NCBI RefSeq assembly: GCF_043641665.1
Contig: NC_092182.1
Coordinates: 24,568,241-24,632,240 of the forward strand
From: Enoplosus armatus
Lineage: Eukaryota > Chordata > Actinopteri > Centrarchiformes > Enoplosidae
Length of the DNA stretch: 64,000 nt
Reading direction: 5' to 3'
Position numbers and translations under genes: made by a program. The notes beneath the pieces are model-generated. The model saw only the letters and a program-made list of their open reading frames with translations, was not told the origin of the DNA and did not search any database. Shown one piece after another: positions 11,922 through 23,226 of the stretch. The stretch's first letter is position 1. Each line of letters begins with the position of its first letter.

Positions 11922-13699
11922 ACTCTTTTCCATGTAAGCCCTCAACCCTGAGGCATTTGGCAAGATACAACATTGTCCTACTTTTCCAGAGTTAGTGTCC
12001 GTCAACCAGGGAACAGTGAGAGTGAATGAGGGAGTGATTTCAGACACAGTCGGTGCTTTAGGTAAACCTCAACATGCAGGAACTTAAAAAGTAAAATCCT
12101 CTAATGTGTATTTCCTTCATTTACGTTTATGGTGCTTGATCATGGATGAGAGACCTGGATACATGTTCCAAGATGTCATGTGTCCCATTCATTCCTATGG
12201 AAGTTGTTCACTGGACACATACACTAAAAAAGTCTCCACCCGTTTTTGGGCTCAGAGTACTTCTCCAGCTAAAAGTGTGTGTGATGAATGTATCTTTTCA
12301 AGCTAGAAATCACTTACTTATTTCACCGCTTAGTATTTTGTCGCATTAGTGACATTTAGTGCTTCAGTGTGATGAGGCCAGTGAGCACGAAATAAGAAAC
12401 CCCAAGATTAATTCACATCACGCCTCAAAAGATAAAAAGAAACAGCTGGGAGATGAACAGCTGTGTGTCGTAATTGACTCTGCGGCTACTGACAAACATA
12501 CAGTCCACATCAAAGTGAAAAGACTGTTACTGCTTTCATGAGGAGGAAGTTTGTTCCTTCCAAGAAAATTCTGTCACAAGGAACTTGGCCCTGATGTGGA
12601 GAAGAGCTACTGTAAATGTAAAAGCTTTTTTTAAGCACTCGATAGCAATCGAGGGCGGAGATTATTCATTTAAACCGATTTGGAAATGACAGATTCATGA
12701 ATTAAAATAGACCTGCGTGCCTTTGTCTCGCCAGCTGTCCTGTCCATCCAAAGTGGTTACAGAAGAAAGCGGCTCCAGCCAGCCAGCCAGCATCTATGTG
12801 TGTATTGCCAGGAAACACACTTTGACATGATCGAATGCCAAGAGATTTACACACACACACACACATATATATATATAGAGAGAGTCCATACTGGTTACTA
12901 TATACAGTGTGTGTGTGTGTGTGTGTAGATATCTGTGACAACAAAGGCAAGATTGTTAGTACCTGTGTTTGTTAAACTGGAGTAGAGAGACGGAGACCAT
13001 GAGCGAAAGACATATGTTTCAGTGTGTGTGTGTGTTTGACTCATACCAGCACCTATTCAGCCACCTTGCAAACCGTCATCCTTTCCTGTTTCCTCTCCCG
13101 TCTGATGTCCTGCCTCCTCTTATTCAGAGCCCCGGGTTGGAGGCAGAATTCAATTTAAACTAAACACACGTTGGGTTTGCAGGCAGGGTTCGCAGTGGCG
13201 GCGCAGAACACAAACATAAAAATACAAATTAAAAAAAGTCAGTACAACAACACACAACAGTGATGAGAGCTGACACCAGCTGGATGTAATGAAATAAAAT
13301 GTTTGCATATCTTCTGCGCTTTGTGTATATGAGCTGTAAACACTCGCAATTATTTTCTTCTCAGTGTGTCTCATTTTACATAATTCATATATGCTGATAT
13401 CCTGACCCTGATGGATTCTTACTTATTTCATATTTCATTTTAATTCATTTACATGATATTTTCATCTGCTGTTCATTGTCTCAGGATATAACTGCAGATA
13501 TTTATAACCATCTTTCATTGTTTTTACATTGTTCACTTACAGATTTCTATCTGTATTAACTGCTTCCTATTTGCTGTATTCATACTAATAGTCTGCTTTT
13601 TGTTGTATCCTCTTATTACTGATCACTGCTGGACAGTGAAAACAATTCTGTTAAAAGTGTTTCACAGGTATTTTTGTGCAAACAAACTATCGAATGCAG
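11922..13699. other. Non-coding DNA, no gene seen
   Basis: No exon recognised. Around 12110-12260 the phrase CCCATTCATTCCTATGGA suggests another diverged dispersed repeat. Near 12638-12653 CTCGAT and ATCGAG are inverted with a 4-nt loop. CA/TA/TG runs lie at 12851-12926. The rest is unremarkable. Confidence 0.55.
12849..12926. repeat. Compound (AC)n-(AT)n ... (GT)n microsatellite
   Basis: ACACAC runs into ATATAT then AGAGAG, and after about 25 bp a TGTGTG run follows. The inverted CA and TG blocks could pair. Confidence 0.9.
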
Positions 13700-14235
13700 G
13701 GGGGGGGGTACATTGCGGATTACTGGAAAGGATCCCGACTCTATAGTCTCCTGTTCCCCTGCTCTGCCATGTCACGGGACAAATTCCTCACCATTTTCCA
13801 TTCTTGAATCATGATTGATCAAGTCACACTCCCAAGCCGGTCAGCACATTTCAATTGATGATCGAATTTTAGCATCAAAGGCGAGGATATCAATCAAACC
13901 GTACATCTGGAACAAGCCCACTAAGTTCGGTCACAAGCTGTTTGTACTGGCTGATTCCAATTGTGGCTCCACATGGAACTTTTATGTGTGTGAGGGCAAG
14001 TCATCTTCTCTATGTTAACTTTTAAACCAGTTCTCAACTTTTCCAGGACCTGGAAAGAGGACTGGGGCTTGTGGTACTGTTTGTATGAACAGAGTTTGTT
14101 CAATTTCACCAGGTGTTAGGGTTATGGTGGATCAGTGACGGAGTGGATGGACACCCGAGGGGTCGTCAGGTGTTGCACCATCCACAAGGTCTTTCGATGG
14201 TGAAACAGCCCGAAGGAGAGTGAAGACAGCTGTTT
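13700..14235 (+). pseudogene. piggyBac (PGBD4-like) transposase remnant
   Basis: Several blocks in plus-strand frames match the DDE-type piggyBac/PGBD4 transposase family in the right order. About 13707-13805 reads ADYWKG, LYSLLFPCSAMSRDKFL (family: 'AMSRDRF'). About 13835-13995 reads [14 protein letters not shown], then [19 protein letters not shown] and FYVCEGKSS (family: 'SVDE.MVASKAR', '[21 protein letters not shown]'). About 14141-14195 reads WMDTRGVVRCCTIHKVF (family: 'W.D.R.V..LSTIH'). The first aspartate of the catalytic set lies in the ISIDD block. Stops and frame changes separate the blocks and large stretches are missing, so this is an inactive relic. Terminal repeats and TTAA target sites were not located. 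Family assignment is by recognised motifs, not by search. Confidence 0.75.
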
Positions 14236-14922
14236 TTCTAAATACGTGTTTTTTCCAAATCAATAATCAAATCAACAAATAATATGTGAAGTAGTTTTTC
14301 ATCAAGTCCTGTGGTGATCAGTTTGTCATTTTTTTGTGGGAGAAGAGTTTGCTGCAAAAGCAGTAAAGGCTATTGTTTTTTCTCTGAATACATCGGCCAG
14401 CTTCTCTTCATTTTTCCCCCGTTTACTAGTTTCTTATGAAAGATGCGGTGGTGGCAACTTCTTCCATCGTCTCGTTTAACTCATAGGGGCCTCTGCTGAA
14501 CTCTGTTCTCACCTTATGTGACAGGGCTGGAGGTGGAGATCTCTCCATGTGGATTATTTAAAAAAAGCTCCTATCTGGATGTTCCTTTTTTTTTTTCTTG
14601 CCGCCCTCCACATGGTGGTGCCGATACGGTGTATGCTTAAAGCACAATAAATAAAACTAATTTGTAAAGACTTGAGACTACTACTTAAGCAAACTGGATT
14701 TTAGTCATCATCATCCATAAGCGTGTAGTGCAGTGGGTTTAATTCATTTGGGTTTCTGTAGGTGGCACTTTGTTCTCAGTCAGTGCTGTGCATGATAACT
14801 ACATTCTCTTTTGTTCTGTCAGACTTCCTGTCTTTTTTTCACGTGTCATGTACACACTGATTTTATCTGGCACAACGAAGACAGCGACTTGCTCTCTCTT
14901 TCATACATACACACTCTTATAT

Positions 14923-14969
<47 letters not shown>

Positions 14970-15410
14970 AATACACTTACTTTCCATTACATTTTCTCTC
15001 TTTTATTTCCCCTCCCTCACTTTTTCACCTCACGGCAATACCCAGAATCCATTGCACTGAAGTCAAAAGGTCACATGCCGCCCACCCATCTCTCGCCGTC
15101 ATCTCCAGGGAATTCTGTGGAGGAAAAAAAGTTGTCATTTCAGCACTGAAGAGTGCCGAGCCGCACATTAAGAACATTAGGGGAAGTTAATAGGCAGGTG
15201 TAATTCTCCAGACGCCGATGACTTCATTGGGAAAACTGGTTTGGAAAAATGTAATTGAATTCAAAATTGCAGTGGAAGTCCCCTCATCCTGCTGGTTATT
15301 TAACAGAAAATAACATAAAATGGTCGGGCAGGTTATGATCAAGCACACTCATCTGGAAAAAGAGGGGAAATAATTAAAAAGTGTCACCCTTCAGGGTTAC
15401 TTTATATAAG
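14236..15410. other. Non-coding DNA with a long (CA)n; no gene seen
   Basis: No exon recognised. The part from 14240 to 14660 may be the 3' portion of the piggyBac copy but I could not confirm it. After the (CA)n at 14924-14968, the unique-looking segment 15060-15360 has few simple repeats and several homeobox-like TAATT cores; nothing more can be said. Confidence 0.5.
14924..14968. repeat. (CA)n microsatellite
   Basis: About 22 CA units; open frames rich in Thr and His across it are its translation. Confidence 0.97.
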
Positions 15411-15413
15411 CTG

Positions 15414-15850
15414 GGTGAAAGAGAGAAAGGGGTAAAGAGGAAAAGTTCAAGAAAGGAAGAGAGAGGAGGGAAAAAGACATGGGTTAAAAGATTTTCAGGA
15501 ATGATAAGAGGGTTAAAATAAGGATGAAGCTAAAAGCAAGAGAGGGAAAGACACTACGTCGGAGAAAAAGAGAGAAGATATCGCAAGAAAAAAGGAAGGA
15601 AAGAGCAAAGGAGAAAGTGTGATAGAGAAATTGAATAGGGATAAAAAAGAGAGAGGTGGAGGAGAAAGACTGTCCTGTAAAGCCCAGATAGAAAAAATGA
15701 GGAGAAGTTAACAGAGTGCAGATTGAGGGGCAAGAAAGAAGATTTAAAATGTAGAAAGAAAAACAAAACAAAGGGAGAGAAGGGCAAGGATGGAGATAAA
15801 AACAAAGAGATGTGAAGAGGGGGACGGAGAAGAGAAACACAGAATAAAAG
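15414..15850. repeat. Purine-rich (GA/GAA) tract, about 440 bp
   Basis: The plus strand is mostly A and G (GAGAGAAAGG, AAAAGGAAGG) with scattered pyrimidines. The 135- and 103-codon minus-strand frames full of Phe, Leu and Ser are only the complement of this tract. Confidence 0.85.
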
Positions 15851-18800
15851 ATGGTAATGATGCAAATGAGAGATTCATGGAAAACATTCACCTCTCAACT
15901 CATTTTCATCAACTGTGATGTCCAACATACACTAACAGTTAACAGTTATTCCACTTCTTGTGTGGCCAAAAAAAAAAGAATCGAACTGGTTAGAAACACG
16001 TGTCGTACCTTCTTCAAAAAATAATAGGACGATGAGAATTGCTTTCAAAGTTTCTTTTCTTATCTGACAGTTAAAGGAAAAAAATACCTGAATAATTTAC
16101 GATAGCAAAAGTGGTGGCAGCCTCCGACCGCAGCTGAAGTAGACAGTGAAGACGCAGTTGCAGCCATGGCTCTTGCTTCAGAAAGCATCTTTGAAACATC
16201 TTTGGTGTGTGTCCTGGTCTCTGTGCAGTAAACAGCTCGGTCACTTAATATTTGATGTGGTGTTTTTGCGTCTCTGCAGCCTTTGCTTGTAGACACTTAA
16301 GTTGTTGAGGTTAGGGAGCTGGGAGAGAGAGGCATGCTTTATTAAAATGTATGTCACACATTCAACTTTCAAAAGGCCCCCAGAAGCCAACCATCCGTGG
16401 CTTCTAACTAGCAGCAGTTTGTTGTCCTATGATGACCTTTGTCTGCTTGAAAAGTGAGCTGGTAAGAAGCTAAACTGCACTGTGGCTATCAGGATTTTCC
16501 CAGTACTGTACTGGGATTCGTGTCTCGGAGGTGACAGCAAGCTGAGCCTTCTTGATGTTGACTTGAACATCCCACTCACCTCATTTCTAGCAGTTACCTG
16601 GTAGCTGCCCGGAGGGGGGGGGAGCCCAGACCTTCAGCAGCTAGTCCCTCGAACATGTCATGTCAGCAGTCCTTTCTGCCAAACTTCAAATGAAGTGTTC
16701 AGTCAGACGGTAAGTATGCTTCCAAATGTAGGTTACTGTGACACAAGGAACTGTCTTGTTTTTAGCTTTAGTTACTGCTAAACACTGTGTGTGCGCGGGG
16801 GTGCGCATTGTTTCCAGCACAATGGGCTGTGTGTTTTTTATTATTTATTTAGTATTTAAGGTTAAGTTATATCCTTATACCTATTATTTTAGGGTCCCTG
16901 CTAATGTCTGACTAAAGATTTGGTCCAGGGTTGCAACCATGACTGAGAGACCAGACAACAACACCTTTCCTGGGGCTTTAAATTTGTTTTCAAAATGTGC
17001 CCCCCTTCTTTGAGTGTGTGTCTCATTCTGGCATTCAAAATGTCATCGTGGGCATGGCAAGCCCTTTTAAGGTTTCACTTGACACATCTCTAATTGGATT
17101 TTAGACACCTACAAATGCATTTTGACTTGTCATAATTGAACAATTTCTGATCCTTCTCTTAGCAACAGCTTCTGTGTCGACCGAAGAGAAAAATGTTACG
17201 AGCTGGACGGACATGTCACTCACATGGACACAATGTCAGACCTAATAATGAAATGAAAACGAAATGGCAGTCCAGTCTGATTATTAGGCTACGTGCTCGT
17301 CTCTGTGGTAGCGTACCGCTTGATTGGACTGAACTCGGCCATATATTGTTGATTTTGTTATTTTTCTGACAGTTTTTGTTTTGCTGTCCACTGGGAACCT
17401 CCCAGTGCTGGAAGACATCCTTGTCTGATGCCTTCCAAGGTCTCCTCTGGGGAGTATTTCCTTGATATTCCCATTTGAAAGGAGTGTGTACATCACCAGA
17501 AAACAGAACAGGAATTTTAAATACAGCTGAATTGTAAATTAAATAATTATTACTTTCTTGTTATTAATATCTTTTCCTTATTATTATTATTATTATTTTA
17601 AATTGAGTTACAATATAGCTGCAGAGCTGTGCTGGGAACAGTCGGCTCCAGGCATGCTTGTGTAGCAGGATGATTTTGGGCACAGGGACCCCATGCTTAA
17701 CAAACTTTCCTTGGATAAATACTTGTTAAATAAGTAATGCGCTTCATGCTGAAAGTTAAATACTGCGGTAATGTGGGTATTGGCAGTAAAAGAGGGACAT
17801 TGGTTCCCAGTTGTGTTTGAGACATTAGTTCATGGCCAGTTCTCAGTGGAGTCCATTTGCACCAGGCTGAAATAAGAAGATGAATTATTAAATACACCTA
17901 GAAAAGTAGAAACTATTCTGACTGCTACAGTGTTCAACCTGTACAACAGGGAGAGAACAAATCCACTCCAGTATGTATGGGAGAAAAACAGGGAACAGAA
18001 ATGGAATCATATTTGTATTGAGTGAATTAGATATAAGGAAGGAGGAGATTTTAAAAAAAAGATGAAGACTAAATATTGACACAACTTTAAAGAGACATGA
18101 ATTTAGAAAGTATGGTTGGTGGAGGTTTGCAAACCCACCAGCCAAAGAGTTCAAGGTGTGTTCAAGGGAGATTTCTGTTCTTATCAAATACTAATTCCCT
18201 GTAGTCTTGAAAGGAGCCTCTGAAAAGTTTCTAGTTTGGTCTTTCATGGAGGACAGAAACTGTAGCTAGCTTGGATTTGCAACGGTTACAATGGAGATCC
18301 AGTTTCAGAACAAAATCCGTCATGGAAGCTTCACAAACCAATCCTATATGTGTTATTGTGATATGGAAGTTGTGTGTTTAGCTTTAATGTTTGGAACATT
18401 TTTAACATGTGGACCAAGAATGGACAAGTGTATTGGTTTTGAAATGTTCTATGGAGGGTTGTTTTTCCCATGACTCCGGCTCTGCATTGGAATCCATCGC
18501 AGCTGCTGTGAATCCCAACCGACTTCAGCTGCCGTCCTCCATAAATAAGCAAACCGCAAAGTTTTCAGAGCCACCTTTCAAGACTACAGGAGATGTCTGA
18601 TACTCAAAGGATGCATGTTCAGTGAAGTACTCCTCAACGGTCACATCGCTGACATCCAGAGATAACGGTCATCTCTATCTATTAAAGGCTATTATCTATT
18701 GAAAAGCAACTGGGAAGAGTGATTCTTGTGGTTGAAGCAGCAGAAAAACAACAACAGCATTGGTTGTGTGTGCAAAGACTGAGAACAACTTATGTTTACA

Positions 18801-19200
18801 TGTTCCTGACAAGTGAGCTCTTGCGGTTGTGCAGAGTAATTACTGTCCTCTCTAAGTAACAGAGAGAGACTTTGTTACACCCCCAAAAGGTTGTTTGCTT
18901 AAACCTGACTAAACCTTAACCACAGAGGTGGCACATCAGAAGACACTCATAAACTTCTGTTTGTTTATTTTTTGTTTTGTTTTTGTCAAATGAGTTGTTT
19001 TGGAAGACACCTTTACATACCAGGTCTCCTGCAGACACCATTTTATCTGAAAGGAGTTGTTACTGTTGAGTTTTTTTTATACAATCTGTTGGTGCTTCGA
19101 ACAACAGACCAAATGCAATAAACTCTTTTTTTATTGGGACGACCAGAAATGTCTCACTGAATCACACCAAAACAAAACCATCTGAGTGTAAAGATAAAAG
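15851..19200. other. Non-coding DNA, no gene seen
   Basis: No supportable exon. Contains a perfect 19-bp palindrome at 16498-16516, G-rich GGAGGGGGGGG near 16611, an ATT run near 17580 and otherwise AT-rich sequence. Open frames of 60 to 99 codons (17284-17496, 17888-18187, 18291-18600) show no domain or motif. Confidence 0.55.
16498..16516. repeat. Perfect 19-bp palindrome (9-bp arms, 1-nt centre)
   Basis: TCCCAGTAC, a central T, then GTACTGGGA. Both arms match exactly. Confidence 0.9.
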
Positions 19201-20558
19201 CAAGTGTAAGTAAGATAGTAGCAAAAGTGTGTGTGTGTGTGTGTGCGTTTTGGGTGAATTGACCTTTTTAATTTAGGTCACAGTGATCCTGTGATGATTG
19301 TACTGTAGCTCACTTTCACTTTGTTTCAAAGATTTTGAACAGTTTTGACGGTGGAAAATGATGTGACCTGACCTCGTCACTGCAGCAGCATAGAAGCACA
19401 GTTTCATCGTGTGTTTCTTCGTTCATCTATGGAAATGAACGAGTGTGTGTGTGTTACTCATATGACTTGACACTGCCTCGCTTCAGTGCCCTCTATAGCA
19501 ACACACACACACACACACACATGCACACACTCTCCTCCTTTGCCCTCTTTCCAGAGCGTTACTCTTCCTCGCTTGAATAAACCCTGTTGTTCTTGTTTTT
19601 GTTGTTGTTGTTGTCTTGGTGAAGCAAACAAGGTTGTCGGGATTAATTGTGACCACAAACCAAAGGCTTTATTCCTGCAGTGAGAGGCTGGCAGTGTTAG
19701 CAGGTGGCAACAATAACAACTGTTTGTGAAAGAAGAGCAATGAATGCTTGAAAAAAATGTTTTTAATGTTGAGTATTGATGAGTATTATCGCCCCCTAGA
19801 ATATCTTGTTTGTCCACTTGACTTCAGTTAAATGTTTGTGTGCCCCCTCCGCTTCCACCAAGCAGCCAGGATGGCAACCGTCGAGGGTGAGAAGTGTCCG
19901 GCGTTCCACATTCATAGAGCACTGCATTTTGCCATAATTGTCACTGTGAACGCACTTGTGAACTCATAAGGAGGAACGTGAATTGAGACAGCATTCGTCT
20001 TCCCTTCGTCTTTGCTGCCACATTGCTGTGTTTCCACCTGAAGATCAGTGGAATAGTGTGTGTTGTTTTTGAATACTATCAAGATTTCACTGAGAATCCA
20101 ATAATTTAGAAACAAAAAATGGAAACGGCAATCATGCAGATAGACGACCTTTGTAAAAACGTGAGCTTGTCAGGTATTTCCCATCACAAAGTGGATAGCT
20201 GTCTAGTTCACCACTTGAGAATATTTTCCCTCTTCTGCCGCTGGTAAAACAAGCTGTCGATTTGAGTGATGTATCCGTCCCATCGATGTCCTTTCTAGTG
20301 AAAGTTGCAGGAGAGGTTGAGAGCAATCAAAGAAACATGGAGAATAATTGTCATTTCTGTCAGCTGACTTGCAGCAACCTGTAAGCTACAGCTACGTTGA
20401 TCTCATATACGCTTTTACAGATGCTTTTTTTCCCCGTGAGCGTAGTAGAAAGGGGTGTGTAGAAAGATCCTATCGTTGTCCTTTCCTCCAGTCCCTCTCT
20501 CAGGACAGAGTTGTCTCCGTTTTTTTTCTTTCTTTCTTGACTCTCAAGAAATTGCCAC
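19201..20558. other. Non-coding DNA, no gene seen
   Basis: Short TG/CA runs near 19228, 19443 and 19501, and a (TTG)n near 19603. No exon recognised. Confidence 0.55.
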
Positions 20559-20627
20559 GATCTATCACTGTGTGAACATATAAACACCCCCGCACATAAA
20601 GATCTATCCACTGATATGCACACAGGT
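20559..20627 (+). repeat. Copy 1 of a 70-bp direct repeat
   Basis: Shares CATATAAACA, CCCCGCACATAAA and CACACAGGT in the same order and spacing with 22971-23040, about 2.4 kb away. Family unknown. Confidence 0.75.
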
Positions 20628-20913
20628 GGCCCTCAGGACAGACTTGTCTCTCAGTTTTTCCACCCAACAGTTCAGTTTTCTGGTGTGTGATGAGCATTAC
20701 GGAGTAAAGATAACCGCAAATGTGTTGGCTTGATGTCACACTGACAACATGGAATCATATATGTCTGCTGAAACATGTTAGCTGAACTATAAATCGGGAT
20801 GAAGTGCCTTAAAAACACATGAGAATCTATTAAAGATATTTCCTGATGATGTGATTTAAATAACTTTTTTTTTCTCCCATTAAATCTTGAGACATCGACT
20901 TAGGAAGCTTGCT

Positions 20914-20957
20914 GTTGGCGTGTCGTTGACGTGTCGTTGACGTGTCGTTGACGTGTG
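20914..20957 (+). repeat. 11-bp minisatellite, 4 copies
   Basis: Four tandem copies of GTTGACGTGTC, the first with a G for A (GTTGGCGTGTC) and the last with G in place of its terminal C. Each of copies 2 to 4 contains a TGACGTG core. Confidence 0.92.
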
Positions 20958-21192
20958 ACGTAGTCGGCTGTGACCCCAGCAGACACTGACTGATGAGCTC
21001 CAGTTAATGATGTGTTTTACACAGATGGCTGTTGGGGGTTTGGGACCAGAGCTTGGTGACATTTCCTGAAAAGTTTTTAAGTGGTGGTTGAAATACTTGC
21101 TGCAGTGCATTGTGGGACACCGCAGCTCATATCATAGAGGCTTATGGGATGGTCAATCATCCTGACACCTCTGGTATTGTTCCTATCGGCGC

Positions 21193-21363
21193 TGTGTGTG
21201 TGTGTGTGTGTGTGTGACTGTGTGTGTGTGTGTGTGTGTGACTGTGTGTGTGTACGTATGTGGATACATGTGTGTTCGATAGAATGACTGAGAAAGCAAA
21301 ACATGTATGTGTGTGTGTGTGTGCGTTTTCTGTATGTGTGTGAGTGTGTGTGGGTGGGTGTGT

Positions 21364-21403
<40 letters not shown>

Positions 21404-21482
21404 TGATACAGTGACACAATGATGGAGAGACCCAAATGTGTGTGTGTTTGTGTGTATAGCGGTGTGGAGTGTGTGTCGTGTG
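21193..21482. repeat. (TG)n-rich microsatellite cluster
   Basis: Several TG runs (21193-21253, 21307-21323, 21368-21401 and others) separated by short unique spacers. Minus-strand frames of up to 181 codons rich in Thr and His derive from it. Confidence 0.95.
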
Positions 21483-21535
21483 TGCATGGAGGGCCTTGTG
21501 TGTGAGCTGCAGTTAGATTCAAAACAATCAGAACC

Positions 21536-21536
<1 letters not shown>

Positions 21537-21581
<45 letters not shown>
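21537..21581. repeat. (CA)n microsatellite
   Basis: About 22 CA units; opposite in strand to the TG runs on either side. Confidence 0.97.
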
Positions 21582-21588
<7 letters not shown>

Positions 21589-21690
21589 GGCTGTTGTCTG
21601 TTGGTGCGTGATGGAGATACATTTATATGTGTGCTGTACTGTGGGTCATTTGTTGACTCTGCTGTTTTCTCTCCATGTGGTGAAATAGAC

Positions 21691-21696
21691 TGTGTG

Positions 21697-21735
<39 letters not shown>

Positions 21736-21751
21736 GTGTGTGTGTGTGTGT
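21691..21751. repeat. (TG)n microsatellite with CG interruptions
   Basis: About 30 TG units with two CG steps. Confidence 0.97.
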
Positions 21752-22970
21752 TTTATTGTTTTTATTTCCTGTGACTTACTGCACAGGCTCAGGATTATAT
21801 TTCAGTTCTGATGTGTTCGTGCCTCCAGCTTTATTTCAGCAGTTGTTGTCCTCTGTGTCAAAACATCACTAGTGCAACAACACTTCTCTATTCTGTCACT
21901 ATTGAAAGCACTCTCTGGCACCAGTACATGTACACTTCAGTTAGTTTTTTTTTTGTTCAAGCATTGTCTTTATTTGTCATTATCTATTTTGTTATTATTT
22001 TATAGACGTACATATTGGATGTATTTCTTCCTTCATCAGTAAAATGGCTTATTCCTACTAGCCCTGTAATGTCACACAGTGTGACACTAAGCTAATGAAA
22101 ATAACATCCATGTTACTAGTGACCTTGTGAGGCCGCAATGTTCATTACACATTAGAAAACAGAGCAGCACCAGTTGTTTTCTATGTAAGCCCACACACCT
22201 GTGGCGTCTTGACACAGGTCATCTCGTGGGGATCCGCCACAGGTCTATTTCCCAGCGAAGAGGCGACTCAACTGTCAGCAATTTGATCGTGTTTGTTCCC
22301 TGGATTGGCACATCCCAGCTACTGTACCTTGACTACTCCCTCTGTCAGTGCCATGCATCTGGTGTGTGCCACATGCATCAAATTGACACTTTTGAAATTA
22401 CGTGACGCTCTATGATGCTGCCGGTGTGTGTTACACTTAACATCCTTACCGTTAGCGGGGCAAAAAGGGTTTATTGTCTGTATTGTGTGCACCTTAGGGC
22501 ACCTCAGACTCAGCCTTTGTCAGCTGAGCTGTGCTTTGAGCACTACCCTGAACATGTTAAACATTAGCATGTTAGTGTGCTTACTGTATATGCTTCTACT
22601 CCTTTCTCTCGCGACCCTCTTCTAGGTGCACAGTTTGCCATTTGTCATCAAAATATCCAACATTTCATCGTTTGCTGACATTTCTTTCACGGAACAAACA
22701 AACAGCTCAGCTTGGCCTCTGGTTGTTATAGCAACAACATTAGACACACCGTAAGAAAATATCATGCAACGAAATACTCTCAACTGCAATTTTGTTTGCA
22801 TGTCAGTTTTTCCTCATGTTGAAAGTGTAAATATATCTAAATATCTCGACATATAAAATGTACATCAAGCCACAAATTCACTCAAAACATTTCACACACA
22901 GCCGGCACACCAGGAGAGAGCAGTGTGTGTTTGTAACAACGGTAAAGAGATAAATATGTTTTGTTCACGA

Positions 22971-23040
22971 CAATCTATCATTGTATAAACATATAAACAT
23001 CCCCGCACATAAAAGTCTGTCCACTAATATACACACAGGT
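22971..23040 (+). repeat. Copy 2 of a 70-bp direct repeat
   Basis: Diverged copy of 20559-20627 in the same orientation. Confidence 0.75.
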
Positions 23041-23187
23041 CCATTATAATGAAGTGCTGATGTGTCACTATCAACACACACGCTTGTTGTAGTGAAGTTC
23101 CTTATTGTGAACATGATAATACGCATCTGCTGCTGTAAATAAAAACATCATTATGTTAACTACTGCATACTGCTTTAAGGTCCTGTA

Positions 23188-23189
<2 letters not shown>

Positions 23190-23222
<33 letters not shown>
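23190..23222. repeat. (AC)n microsatellite
   Basis: About 16 AC units, read directly. Confidence 0.96.

Positions 23223-23226
<4 letters not shown>

Noticed and set aside
15484..15891. 135-codon hydrophobic minus frame that looks like a membrane protein
   Set aside because: It is the complement of a purine-rich tract; Phe, Leu, Ser and Pro follow from CT-rich codons.
20914..20957. CRISPR-like repeat
   Set aside because: Units are only 11 bp, contiguous and without spacers, in a vertebrate genome.
21077..21622. 181-codon minus-strand Thr/His-rich frame and its siblings
   Set aside because: Translation of the (TG)n/(CA)n cluster in three frames; the same explains frames at 14770-15190, 42648-43211, 50897-51293 and 25334-25728.
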